DNA from: CAZQHK01 sp964593455
GTDB taxonomy: Bacteria > Muiribacteriota > CAYSPT01
Direction: 5' to 3'
Assembly (NCBI GenBank): GCA_964593455.1
Contig: CAZQHK010000030.1
Location: forward strand, 1-60,846
DNA: 60,846 bases
The notes below the pieces were generated by a model. That model was not told the origin of the DNA. It was given only the letters and a program-made list of their open reading frames with translations, and ran no database searches. The stretch's first letter is position 1; each line of letters opens with the position of its first letter. A program made the translations under genes and the position numbers. This document shows positions 8,858 to 17,602 of the stretch, one piece after another.

Positions 8858-9673
8858 ATGCTATCGATCATCAGGCAGTGTGAACTCCTGAAGTTGGCCC
8901 GGTCCACGTACTACTACAAGCCGAAGGACCCGGAGAAGAACGAGGAGAAAGAACGGCTGAAACGGGACATTATGATGATCTTCAAGAAGACTCCGTTTTA
9001 TGGATATCGTAAAGTCTGCAAGGCTTTGCAGGATCAAGGCTGGAATCTATTGCCAAAGCAGGTGTGGCGACGCATGAAAAAGATGGGCCTGCGGGCTATC
9101 TATCCCAAGCCGAATCTGAGCAAACCGAGGAAAGATCACAAGAAATACCCGTATCTGCTGAAGGACATAACAATCAACCATGTCAACCAGGCCTGGGCGA
9201 CCGATATCACGTATCTCAGGTTGAGAGGAGGGTTCGTGTACCTTATTGCGATTATTGACTTGTTCAGCCGCAAGATTCTGTCTTGGAGGATATCGAACAC
9301 GCTGGATAACTGGTTCTGTCTGCGGGCTTTGGAGGAAGCCCTGATCAAATACGGCCAACCAGAGATATTCAACTCGGATCAGGGCAGCCAGTTCACCAGC
9401 GATGATTTCATAAAAGCCCTGGAGGACCGTGGAATAGATATCAGCATGGACGGCAAGGGACGTGCCCTTGATAACATTTTTATCGAACGGTTCTGGCGGA
9501 GCCTAAAATACGAGGATATCTATCTCAATGACTATCAGACCGTTCCTGAGTGCCGGGCCGGAGTGAAGCGCTACTTCCGGTTCTACAACACGCAGCGGTA
9601 TCATCAGTCACTGGCTTACAGAACGCCGGATGACATTTACTACGAGGGCTTTTCTTTACGGAAGGCAGCCTGA
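8858..9673 (+). CDS. IS3-family transposase OrfB (DDE integrase core)
   Basis: 271-residue catalytic subunit with an rve-type core. The three acidic residues are in AWATDITYL, NSDQGSQFTS and NIFIERFWRSLKYE, all with the expected flanks. An N-terminal HTH_21-like region is also present (IMMIFKKTPFYGYRKV). It is normally made as the OrfAB fusion by -1 slippage at the A9 run in orfA; the free ATG at 8858 could yield OrfB alone. No inactivating change is visible. Confidence 0.93.
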   Translation: MLSIIRQCELLKLARSTYYYKPKDPEKNEEKERLKRDIMMIFKKTPFYGYRKVCKALQDQGWNLLPKQVWRRMKKMGLRAIYPKPNLSKPRKDHKKYPYLLKDITINHVNQAWATDITYLRLRGGFVYLIAIIDLFSRKILSWRISNTLDNWFCLRALEEALIKYGQPEIFNSDQGSQFTSDDFIKALEDRGIDISMDGKGRALDNIFIERFWRSLKYEDIYLNDYQTVPECRAGVKRYFRFYNTQRYHQSLAYRTPDDIYYEGFSLRKAA

Positions 9674-9728
9674 TGGAGAGTACACCTTATTTAAATGAAA
9701 AACTGTCTAGACAAGGTGGGGCAGTTCC

Positions 9729-10271
9729 GAGGGTGGGACCACCCAGCTTACGCTACAACTCAATGTTTGCACTCACATCCGGTGGACAAAACCAGCTCCC
9801 GCCCGGGTCAAAATCTCAAATTGCTATCTTGCTTGAGGGTGGGACCACCCAGCTTACGCTACAACTCAATGTTTGCACTCACATCCGGTGGACAAAACCA
9901 GCTCCCGCCCGGGTCAAAATCTCAAATTGCTATCTTGCTTGAGGGCGGTACCACCCAGCTTACGCTACAACTCAATTTTTGCACTCACATCCGGTGGACA
10001 AAACCAGCCGACACAGGGAACTCCTCTGAACAGTTTTGGTGTAGAAAGTTAAGGTATGAGATTTCATATTTCAATCTCAATACCCTCAAATCCTACTTAC
10101 AAAGGTTTCGCCTGATAGTGCGATTCCACAAGAAAGGTTGACCTGGTGTAAAACCGTAACTAAGGCTGGTTTAGCTTGATGTAAGGGGCCGTTGTATTTT
10201 TCGGATTAAAGGTTGAACCTGGTTGTTCCGATACACCTGAGAGAATCCTCTATTATTACGGAGGTGTATTT
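9729..10271. repeat. 106-bp tandem array of family A units and unannotated spacer
   Basis: Units start at 9729, 9835 and 9941 (period 106), the third breaking off at about 10008. The first two look identical; the third has small changes (GGGCGGTACC, CTCAATTTTT). Each unit is the family A core on the opposite strand: GAGGGTGGGACCACC, AGCTTACGCTACAACTC, TGTTTGCACTCAC, GCCCGGGT. From 10035 comes the usual family A tail (GTAGAAAGTTAAGGT), then a small palindrome TGAGATT/AATCTCA at about 10055-10077. Because 106 is not a multiple of three, long ORFs here are accidental. From about 10080 to 10271 I see nothing definite apart from the ribosome site of the next ORF. Confidence 0.85.
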
Positions 10272-10436
10272 GTGTCTAGAGCGAGGGGAGAAGATCTCAA
10301 CGAGATCCTTTTGTTTATCATGATTCTTGCCACTGTTACCTCTTTGCTGATGACCGGTGGCCGGGAGCAGGGTACCCGTTCATATCCGGCTTTCACGGGG
10401 CAGGGTGGTCAAACTGCACTATATGAAGGAGTGTGA
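10272..10436 (+). CDS. Small single-pass membrane protein (54 aa), candidate gene
   Basis: A 54-residue ORF starting at GTG 10272, seven bases after a perfect GGAGG. It encodes a short charged N-terminus (SRARGEDLNE), one hydrophobic helix (ILLFIMILATVTSLLM) and a Gly/Gln-rich tail ending LYEGV. The stop lies six bases before the ATG of the PorV-like gene, and the ribosome site of that gene is inside its last codons, so the two look co-translated. I recognise no family. It could be a small inner-membrane partner of the outer-membrane protein downstream, or a leader ORF. Support is ribosome site, spacing and composition only. Confidence 0.55.
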   Translation: MSRARGEDLNEILLFIMILATVTSLLMTGGREQGTRSYPAFTGQGGQTALYEGV

Positions 10437-10442
10437 TGTACG

Positions 10443-11678
10443 ATGAAATCAGTACGATTATACGGAACTCTGATAATTATCTTCTTTCTGCTGGCTGTTC
10501 TTAATGGCGTATCAGCTGTGTCGGCGGCCGGCGGTCAGGCCGGCGGTGCCGCTGCTTACCTCAAGATGGGTGCCGGCGCCCGGGCTTTGGGAATGGGTGG
10601 AGCCTTTATTGGTGTGGCCGATGACGCTACTACAACATACTGGAATCCGGCGGGTATCGCTCGTCTGGAAAGCCGGCAGCTGAGCACCATGCACGCTGAC
10701 CTGACTCTCGACCGTTCCTACAATTTTATCAATATGGTCAATCCCGGATCATGCTACAGCTGGGGTATCAGCTGGATTCGTGCCGGTGTCGACAGCATCC
10801 AGGGATATGACGCACTGGGCAATCCCACCACTGTTTTCGAAGACAAAGAAGACTGCTTCATGGCCAGCGTCTCCAAACGCTTGAAGAATGGTGTAGATCT
10901 TGGTTTGAGCATTAAATATCTAAGCCATGAGTTGTTTACCAATTCGGCCGACGGATTTGGTTTTGACCTGGGGTTGCTTTACGATGTTTCCGACCGGTTC
11001 CGGGTCGGCCTGGTGGGTAAGGAGTTGGGCGCCGAACTCGAGTGGGATACCGCTTCTGGGCAGACCGATGATGTTCCCTCTAAGCTGGCACTCGGTTGTT
11101 CGTACAAACTGTGGGATGGGGCCCTGCTGGCGTTGGATATAAGTAAGGTCGAGGACATGGACACCGAGGTGTTCGTTGGCGGAGAAGCTCTTTTTCGTGA
11201 GAAGTTCGCTATTCGTGCCGGGATGTCAGACGAGGATTTTACCGCCGGCGCCGGTATCATGTTTAGCGGATGGGAAATCGATTATGCCTTCCAGGAACAG
11301 GAACTTGGCGACATCCACCGTGTTTCGGCTCTGTTCAAATTTGATACAGGGAAAAAGAAAATTTCTGCTCCGATCCACCCGATATCAGTTAAAGTACAAA
11401 AAAACCCATCCGAACCGGCGGCGAAGACATCTGATTCGGTGGATGGAATGCTAAAAACCGCTGAAAACGCCCTGGGCAGAAAAGAGTTCACGAAAGCGGC
11501 CGGGATGTATGAAGCTGTGCTGAAAGCGGATCCTACCCGTCCTGATATCAGGTACAAACTCGGAATGGCATACATGAAGGCCGGTGAGACGGATAAAGCC
11601 CGTGTGGTGTTCTCGGAAGCATTGAAGATGGAGCCTGATAGCAAGTATGCAAGGTACGCCGAATTGCTGGCACGGTAA
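10443..11678 (+). CDS. PorV/PorQ-family outer-membrane protein with C-terminal TPR
   Basis: A signal peptide (LIIIFFLLAVLNGVSAVSA, cut after AAG or nearby) is followed by the family hallmark at residues ~40-75: YLKMGAGARALGMGGAFIG, VADDATTTYWNPAGIA. Alternating beta strands to about residue 300 suggest a beta-barrel like FadL/PorV. The last ~75 residues add two TPR helices (DIRYKLGMAYMKAGETDKA), a fusion not found in the simple PorV. PorV serves as a shuttle in type IX secretion in Bacteroidota, but this family is broader and no other T9SS gene is seen here. It is the central gene of a small-ORF/PorV/HEAT operon. Confidence 0.85.
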   Translation: MKSVRLYGTLIIIFFLLAVLNGVSAVSAAGGQAGGAAAYLKMGAGARALGMGGAFIGVADDATTTYWNPAGIARLESRQLSTMHADLTLDRSYNFINMVNPGSCYSWGISWIRAGVDSIQGYDALGNPTTVFEDKEDCFMASVSKRLKNGVDLGLSIKYLSHELFTNSADGFGFDLGLLYDVSDRFRVGLVGKELGAELEWDTASGQTDDVPSKLALGCSYKLWDGALLALDISKVEDMDTEVFVGGEALFREKFAIRAGMSDEDFTAGAGIMFSGWEIDYAFQEQELGDIHRVSALFKFDTGKKKISAPIHPISVKVQKNPSEPAAKTSDSVDGMLKTAENALGRKEFTKAAGMYEAVLKADPTRPDIRYKLGMAYMKAGETDKARVVFSEALKMEPDSKYARYAELLAR

Positions 11679-11695
11679 ATGTTATCCGGGTTAAG

Positions 11696-14101
11696 GTGGT
11701 GGATGGAATGCCTGAGGAGGCCAGCCGGTCGCCTTTAGAAGATCTGGCGGAACTGCTTGAAAACGGCGAAGCCGAAGAGCGGCACGGCGCCCTTGACTCG
11801 TTAGACAAACTAGAGGGTGTCGAGCCTCTCATGCTTATGATCAAGGCCTTCGGCAACTCCATGTGGGTTATTCGTCGTCGGGCTTCTGAGATCATGGCCG
11901 GTAAAGGTGAAAAAGCCATCCCGCTTTTGGAACCCCATCTCAACGACGCCAATGACGATATCTCCTACTGGTCCATCCGGGCCCTGGCCGGTTTCGGTGA
12001 ATCGGCCATCAAACCGCTTCAGACACTCTTGAAAGATAAAGAGTGCGATAAACGTCTTTTCGCAGTTACCGCCCTGGGAGAGACCGGTCACACCGCCGCC
12101 GTTGATCCGCTCATCGAAGCTCTCGGCGACCCGGTATGGTCGGTCAGGAAAGCTGCCTGCGAGGCCTTGATGGGTATCGGCAAGGAAACGGTACCCAAAC
12201 TGCGTGCCGCCATTCAGAATCCCAACCTGAACACAAAATATTGGAGCGTCAAAGCATTGGGACGGATTATGGGAAAAGAGGCCGTTCCCGCCCTGTCCAA
12301 GACTTTATCGAGTTCCAAACAAGAGATGCGCTACTATGGGGTGGTGGCTTTGGGAGAAACCCGGAGCGAGCAGGCTATCCCGTATCTGATCGCCGCCCTG
12401 GAAGACCAATCATGGATTGTCCGCCAACATGCGGCCAAAGTCCTTCAGGAAATAGGAGAACCATGTGTGCCCTATCTGGTGAAAGGATTCGAAACAGGCG
12501 GCCCCGATCTCAAGTATTGGGTAATCAGGCTGGTAGGAAAGATCATGAGAAAACGAGCGGTCACCGTTCTGACTCGATTTCTCGAAACCGACGACGATGA
12601 TCTGCGATATTACGCAGTCACCGCTTTAGGGGAAACCGGAGCTTTGGAAGCCATTCCCCTGCTGTTGAACTCTTTCGGCGACCAGTCATGGGTGGTACGC
12701 AAGCAGGGTTCGGATATCCTGGCCAAATACGGCCCCGATGCCATTCCGGCCCTCAGAGAAACCGTCACGTCGGAAAACGAAGACATCGTGTTTTGGACCA
12801 TCAGGACCTTGGGGGAGATCGGCGAAGATGGTATAGAACTTCTGCAGGTCAAGTACAGAGAAGGCGATAAAAGGACCAGAATGTTCGTCCTCGACGCACT
12901 GGGCAAGACTAATTCCCAGGCCGCGATCAAACCGCTGGTGGATGCCCTGGGTGATGAATACTGGCCGGTCAGGAAGAAATCTTCCAATATTCTTAAAAGC
13001 ATGGGTGAACGGTGTGTCCCCCAGTTGATACGGGCTGCCGGCAGTGAAAACGCTGATAAACAGTACTGGTCAAAAGTGACTCTCTCTCATTTCGGTGTGG
13101 CCGCCGCCGATGTTTTTCTACAGGTGCTGCGGGATGGTACGGAAGAAGAACGAATGAACTTGCTGGAAGGATTTCATGAATTCTCGGACCCGGCTATGTC
13201 TGAGATGCTCTTATCGGAGATGCTGGAACACGATGAACAGGATACACGAATGTTGGTGGCGCGGTTCCTGGCCAAGGCGAGAGGAGGTGCGCTTAGTGTC
13301 CTGGTGAGGGAGTTGCGGCAGGGTGATCAGGATGTGAACGAACTTATTTCCTGGTCCATAGGGCAGGCTGCTCCTCATGAAACGGAGCGTCTGTTAACCG
13401 CCATCCAAAAAGAAAAATCCGCTGTAGTTGAGATCCTCCTACCGGCAGTGGCCAAGGTCGAGACAGGAGAGGTTTTTTCGACCGTTTCCCGGTTGGCCAC
13501 ATCCGGGGAAGGGAAAGTTAGGCAGGCTGCCTTGAGGGCACTGGGCAAACGACCGGAAGAAACGGTCAACGAACTGCTGATCGAGCATCTGGAAAAAGCT
13601 TCGCCGGCGGAAATACCGATTATTATCGAGATTCTTGACTCCCGTGCCAACCGTGAAGAAATCGCCAGCGTCATCAAGGAACTCAAGCTCAAGCATGAAT
13701 TGATTACCAAATGGGTAGATCGGGTGCTGCAAAGATCGGAACTTATCGAGGACCGGGACCTCTGGAAGCAGGTCGAAAAACAGCGTGAAGACGCCGAACG
13801 TCAGATCGGTACCATGGCCAAAGCCGACGCCGAACGATACCTGGTCGAAACCGATCTTGAAAGTCTCAAGAATGTTCCCTATCATAACCTGATCAAGATC
13901 ATCGGTAATGTGCTCAAATTGAAATACGGACTCATCCAGAACATCATCACCCAGACGGATGAAGAAAGCCTTATCCTGGCGGCCCGCGAGTTTCTGATGC
14001 GGAAAGATAGACTGGGTCCGGTCGACGCCCATAAATGGGTTCAGGCGCATGCCCGCAGCCATCACTATCTGGTGGTCCTCCGCCAGAAAGGCGACCAATA
14101 G
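11696..14101 (+). CDS. Large HEAT-repeat protein (about 800 aa)
   Basis: About 20 HEAT-like repeats of ~31 residues run from residue 30 to 650, with two alternating forms: one with DISYWSIRALAGFG or RYYGVVALGET, and one with DPVWSVRKAACEALMGIG or DQSWVVRKQGSDIL. The last ~130 residues are charged, probably coiled-coil (DLWKQVEKQREDAERQIG), ending in a compact helical segment. There is no signal peptide or membrane helix, so it should act as a cytoplasmic scaffold. It starts 17 bp after the PorV-like gene and is probably in its operon. The GTG at 11696 or the ATG at 11708 may be the start. It is a paralog of the protein at 2209. Confidence 0.85.
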   Translation: MVDGMPEEASRSPLEDLAELLENGEAEERHGALDSLDKLEGVEPLMLMIKAFGNSMWVIRRRASEIMAGKGEKAIPLLEPHLNDANDDISYWSIRALAGFGESAIKPLQTLLKDKECDKRLFAVTALGETGHTAAVDPLIEALGDPVWSVRKAACEALMGIGKETVPKLRAAIQNPNLNTKYWSVKALGRIMGKEAVPALSKTLSSSKQEMRYYGVVALGETRSEQAIPYLIAALEDQSWIVRQHAAKVLQEIGEPCVPYLVKGFETGGPDLKYWVIRLVGKIMRKRAVTVLTRFLETDDDDLRYYAVTALGETGALEAIPLLLNSFGDQSWVVRKQGSDILAKYGPDAIPALRETVTSENEDIVFWTIRTLGEIGEDGIELLQVKYREGDKRTRMFVLDALGKTNSQAAIKPLVDALGDEYWPVRKKSSNILKSMGERCVPQLIRAAGSENADKQYWSKVTLSHFGVAAADVFLQVLRDGTEEERMNLLEGFHEFSDPAMSEMLLSEMLEHDEQDTRMLVARFLAKARGGALSVLVRELRQGDQDVNELISWSIGQAAPHETERLLTAIQKEKSAVVEILLPAVAKVETGEVFSTVSRLATSGEGKVRQAALRALGKRPEETVNELLIEHLEKASPAEIPIIIEILDSRANREEIASVIKELKLKHELITKWVDRVLQRSELIEDRDLWKQVEKQREDAERQIGTMAKADAERYLVETDLESLKNVPYHNLIKIIGNVLKLKYGLIQNIITQTDEESLILAAREFLMRKDRLGPVDAHKWVQAHARSHHYLVVLRQKGDQ

Positions 14102-14112
14102 ACTCCGGCGGG

Positions 14113-16065
14113 CTAATACCGGTATTTTCCGTAGACCAGGTGGGCGTCATAATCCGATCCGATCATTGCCGCCGCTGCCGTCACCGGCGCCATGACGCGA
14201 AACACTGTCTCCTGAGTATTACGACCCAGCCACTTGACGATACCGACGTTGAGATCGAACACATCCACTTTTTTATCCGACAGCAGTGGTTTTCCCAGTA
14301 AGCGGGTTAATGTCATCCGCTGTTTGGCGGATTTGACGTTCATGTGCGGGGAGTCAATATAATGTTTGTGCAGGATGAGATATCGGAAATTGTGTTTGAA
14401 GAGGAACGATAATCCGGTGTGGGGAAATGAACTCGGTTCGATCAGACGGTCTGGCAATCGAGCTATCTTTTTCAGGAACGGGTTTTGTTTCAGGAAAGAA
14501 TAGAACTCAGGCGGACTGCAGTAATCCAGGTGCGGCGCAGCACCGGTTAAAAGCGGTTTGCCGTGAGTAGTCTGGTACCAGAGAAGGTTGTTGGCTGTCC
14601 TTTCGCTAATCAGCGGAATATCGATCACCCCGTAATCCGGGAACCCGGCCAGGGCGGTAATGGATGGCGGTATTGGTGGCAAAGCTTTAAGGCGGACCAT
14701 GTACGAATACCGGCCCAGGTACAGAGTCAGCAGCAGCAACACGACGGTCCCTGCCCAGCGTTTGCCGGTTCCCTTCACGTACTCTTCCAGCCGGGCAACA
14801 GAAAAACCTACTGAAACAAAAAGGAATACCAGCGCTACCGGAACAAACCTGAAATTAGTGGTCAGGCGCGATAGACCGGGGATTACGGCATACATGAAGG
14901 CAAAAGGTAGAGGCAGGTGGACGGTTGTATCGGGGATAATTACATACGAGCCGAGTACCATCGTCAAGAAAAAGAAAGCGAAAACCAAAAACAATCGGCC
15001 TTTTTTCGAGTTGTCTTTTCCGAATACGAGAGGAAGGCACAACGCCAGGGCAAGTAGTCCCAGGGGAACGAGAAGAACCGGGCGGAGCGATCCCGACGTC
15101 GGAGAATAAAGAATGCTACTGGCGTTCATATCCATGCGACGTGGAGCCACTGAATGTTTCCCGGTTTCCTCCAGCACCGGAGTGGTTCCTTCCAGGGTGA
15201 CATCGGTCAAAGGCGGGAATTGCCAGGGGATGATCCTGCTCCGAGGCACCCCCTGGACCGTTCCACGGGTTTTGAGTTCAAGCCAGAACGGATAGGCTAT
15301 CGGTGCCGCTAACGCTCCAAACATCAGGCTGAAAAGAAGTAACCGGGCCAGGGTTTTTCGTCTCGATCCAGGCCTAAAAAGCAGGTAAAACAACCCGTAC
15401 AATCCTGCGAACATTCCCATGAATACCCCGTGAAAGAGGTAGAAAAATGTACATAAAGCAAGCAGTAAAGAGGAAATAAACAGGTTTTTGCGCCCGCCCC
15501 TGGTAATCCAAGCGAGAAAAAATACCGGGAGCAGCGGCATGAACCAGGTGGTGCCGTGCGTGAACTGTCCCGATAACATTAAACTGATGATGAAAGGGTG
15601 TATGGCCATCAACTGGCCGCTGATTAGGCCCCCCCGCTTGCTGCCGGTGAGCAACCAGACTCCCAGAGCCATGCTTACCCCGTTCAGGGTGAGGAAAAAG
15701 ATCAGGTGGAGATTGTAGATAGCCGGAAACCCGACGAACCAGAAAACCAGCAGGGAAACAAATATCACATAATAATGGACCTCCAACACGTAGAGGTTTC
15801 GTCCCCAGGGATAATACTGAAGCGGGGTGTGCCATAAGAGTTTCGGGTTCTTGAAATAATCCCCTGGAGTGAAGGATTTGAAATACCAGCTTTCCCAGAG
15901 GGAGACGAGAAGATCGTTGTCAAAATCGTTGTGGCGCGTCAGCGCCAGGTGTGAGTTCAGGTTGAAAGCCAACGGATGGATGATGACGAGGACCGATACC
16001 AGCGAAACGAAACATGCCAGTAACATAACCGTGACCGGTTTTTCCCTTTTCTCCATCGACACCAT
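14113..16065 (-). CDS. Large polytopic membrane protein, GT-C/YfhO-like
   Basis: 650 residues with about 11-12 predicted membrane helices and a C-terminal soluble part. The first extracytoplasmic loop holds several acidic residues (RHNDFDNDLLVSLWESWYF) and YPWGRNL, as in GT-C-fold transferases that use polyprenyl-linked sugars, where a loop Asp is the base. I cannot match it to a specific family; YfhO-like or other GT-C proteins are the closest guess. The C-terminal region (SKRTANNLLWYQ to LILHKHYID) resembles the periplasmic domains of such enzymes. The start may be ATG 16065 or ATG 16056. It is divergent from the radical SAM locus and convergent with the HEAT gene, 11 bp apart. Confidence 0.7.
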   Translation of the reverse strand: MVSMEKREKPVTVMLLACFVSLVSVLVIIHPLAFNLNSHLALTRHNDFDNDLLVSLWESWYFKSFTPGDYFKNPKLLWHTPLQYYPWGRNLYVLEVHYYVIFVSLLVFWFVGFPAIYNLHLIFFLTLNGVSMALGVWLLTGSKRGGLISGQLMAIHPFIISLMLSGQFTHGTTWFMPLLPVFFLAWITRGGRKNLFISSLLLALCTFFYLFHGVFMGMFAGLYGLFYLLFRPGSRRKTLARLLLFSLMFGALAAPIAYPFWLELKTRGTVQGVPRSRIIPWQFPPLTDVTLEGTTPVLEETGKHSVAPRRMDMNASSILYSPTSGSLRPVLLVPLGLLALALCLPLVFGKDNSKKGRLFLVFAFFFLTMVLGSYVIIPDTTVHLPLPFAFMYAVIPGLSRLTTNFRFVPVALVFLFVSVGFSVARLEEYVKGTGKRWAGTVVLLLLTLYLGRYSYMVRLKALPPIPPSITALAGFPDYGVIDIPLISERTANNLLWYQTTHGKPLLTGAAPHLDYCSPPEFYSFLKQNPFLKKIARLPDRLIEPSSFPHTGLSFLFKHNFRYLILHKHYIDSPHMNVKSAKQRMTLTRLLGKPLLSDKKVDVFDLNVGIVKWLGRNTQETVFRVMAPVTAAAAMIGSDYDAHLVYGKYRY

Positions 16066-16180
16066 CCAGACTTCGTTATTAAGGCACTACCAGATCGTGT
16101 CTAGGATAACAAATATGCTCTTTAACCAACAACACTCTGTTCTTGCGGCTCCGGCCGGATGGTGTTAAGCTGAAACAACC

Positions 16181-17575
16181 ATGAAGGTTTTATTGATCCG
16201 TTATCACAACCGGGAAAACATCAATTCCAGGGAAATTAAAAATGTAGCCGGCTCAATGGGGGTCTGGCCTCCGTTGGGACTGCTCTACCTGGGAGCCGCG
16301 CTCAAGGAGCATGAGTTCGAGGTGGAGCTTCTCGATGTTCAACAGAGGGCTCTTGACAGTGCCGCCGCCCGCCGGGAGATTGTCCGTTCGGCGGCGGACC
16401 TGGTGGGAATTACCTGCACCACCCCGGAGATACGAGGTGTTCTGGAAGCGGCCCGGTTTGCCCATGAGACCGGGGCCCCGGTGGTGCTCGGCGGGGCGCA
16501 CTGCGATATATTTCCCGAGGAGACATTGTCCCATCCTGAGGTGGATTTCGTAATCAGGGGAGACGGTGAGGTCCCGCTGGTGAAACTAGTGAAAACCATG
16601 GCCGGCTCAAACCCTGATTTTTCCACGGTTCCGGGTCTGGTTTACCGGGAGAACGGAAATATCCGTAAAAACGACACCTACGTGGAAACCGGGCTTCACC
16701 AACTGTCGTATCCCGACTGGGATTTGGTACCGGCCCGCGCGTATTCCCGGGCCGACGTTCTGCAGCCCCTGGCTACCATGATCTCCGGCCGGGGATGCCC
16801 ATACCGGTGCGGGTTCTGTTACCGGGGGACGGCTGGCTCCACCGTACGTCTCAGGGATCCGGTGTCGGTGGTGGACGAAATGGAATACCTGGGGAAAACC
16901 AGGGGCATCAGGGAAATCGTGTTCTGTAACGATACGCTGACATGTCGGCGTGATCACATCATGACTATCAGTGAAGAACTGGTGAAGCGAGACATGGGCC
17001 TGGTCTGGCAGGGAGCCACCCGGGTCGACACCATCGACCGGGAGATGCTCTCTCTAATGCGGCGTTCCGGGTGCAAACAGCTCAAGTTCGGTGTGGAATC
17101 CGGGTGCGGCGAGATCCTGTCGTTGATGAAAAAAGGGATTACTAAAGACCAGATCCGAGAAACGTTTCGCTGGTGTAAACGGGAGAAGGTCAGGATCGGG
17201 GCGTATTTCATTCTCGGGTATGTGGACGATACGGCCAAAACTCTCCAGGAGACCATCGATTTCGCCATTGAAATCGATCCCGATTTCGTAATGTTTTATG
17301 CAGGCGTGCCGTTACCGGAGACCGACTTCCATACCCTGGCGGTGGAGAGAGGAAAACTCGATCCCGAGTATTGGCGGGAGTATACCCTGGGTCGCCGCGA
17401 TGACAAAGTGCCGTACATGGTCCTCAATCTCGACCGCTGGGTTAAACGGGCTTTCCGCCAGTTCTACGGTCGTCCCGCGTACCTGGTAAAGAAGATGATG
17501 AGTCCCGGTATGTGGCTGTCCGTGTTTCGGAAACCGGGATTGGTGTTACGGTTATTCTTTCCAAAAAATACATAG
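16181..17575 (+). CDS. B12-binding-domain radical SAM protein
   Basis: 464 residues. The N-terminal Rossmann-like B12-binding domain (residues ~1-140) includes MGVWPPLGLLYLGAAL and VVLGGAHCDIFPEE. The radical SAM TIM barrel follows with the cluster motif SGRGCPYRCGFCYRG (C-x3-C-x2-C) and later FGVESGCGEILSLMKKG. This is the fold of class B methyltransferases and ring-forming or lipid-modifying enzymes; the substrate is unknown. I do not see an obvious D-x-H-x-x-G, so cobalamin may bind base-off or not at all. It is first in a run of same-strand genes with radical SAM and glycosyltransferase functions. The C-terminal ~60 residues are basic and hydrophobic, suggesting membrane association. Confidence 0.88.
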   Translation: MKVLLIRYHNRENINSREIKNVAGSMGVWPPLGLLYLGAALKEHEFEVELLDVQQRALDSAAARREIVRSAADLVGITCTTPEIRGVLEAARFAHETGAPVVLGGAHCDIFPEETLSHPEVDFVIRGDGEVPLVKLVKTMAGSNPDFSTVPGLVYRENGNIRKNDTYVETGLHQLSYPDWDLVPARAYSRADVLQPLATMISGRGCPYRCGFCYRGTAGSTVRLRDPVSVVDEMEYLGKTRGIREIVFCNDTLTCRRDHIMTISEELVKRDMGLVWQGATRVDTIDREMLSLMRRSGCKQLKFGVESGCGEILSLMKKGITKDQIRETFRWCKREKVRIGAYFILGYVDDTAKTLQETIDFAIEIDPDFVMFYAGVPLPETDFHTLAVERGKLDPEYWREYTLGRRDDKVPYMVLNLDRWVKRAFRQFYGRPAYLVKKMMSPGMWLSVFRKPGLVLRLFFPKNT

Positions 17576-17602
17576 GTTAAATACATAAGGAAGGGCGGGG
17601 AA

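Larger units (their letters stand above)
8457..9728 (+). mobile_element. Intact IS3-family insertion sequence (1,272 bp)
   Basis: Carries orfA and orfB in the IS3 arrangement. Bases GAG at 8454-8456 and 9729-9731 are the apparent 3-bp target duplication, judged from where the split family A repeat resumes. The ends share an imperfect inverted repeat: TGCCCC at 8462-8467 and GGGGCA at 9718-9723, with a further AAGGTGTA/TACACCTT match 20-35 bases inside. Both ORFs, the frameshift site and the DDE residues are intact, so it may be active. The exact terminal bases are uncertain by about five, because the TGCCCC boxes lie five bases inside the ends set by the target duplication. Confidence 0.88.

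Noticed and set aside
9729..10008. Possible CRISPR array
   Set aside because: Units are 106 bp and contain no unique spacers between short repeats; no cas gene is near.
9673..10141. Long ORFs across the 106-bp tandem array (89 and 148 codons)
   Set aside because: The period is not a multiple of three, the protein repeats shift with the DNA repeat, and there is no ribosome site; they are by-products of family A.
10443..11678. Complete type IX secretion locus
   Set aside because: Only a PorV-like protein is present; no SprA, PorK-N or CTD cargo gene is seen.
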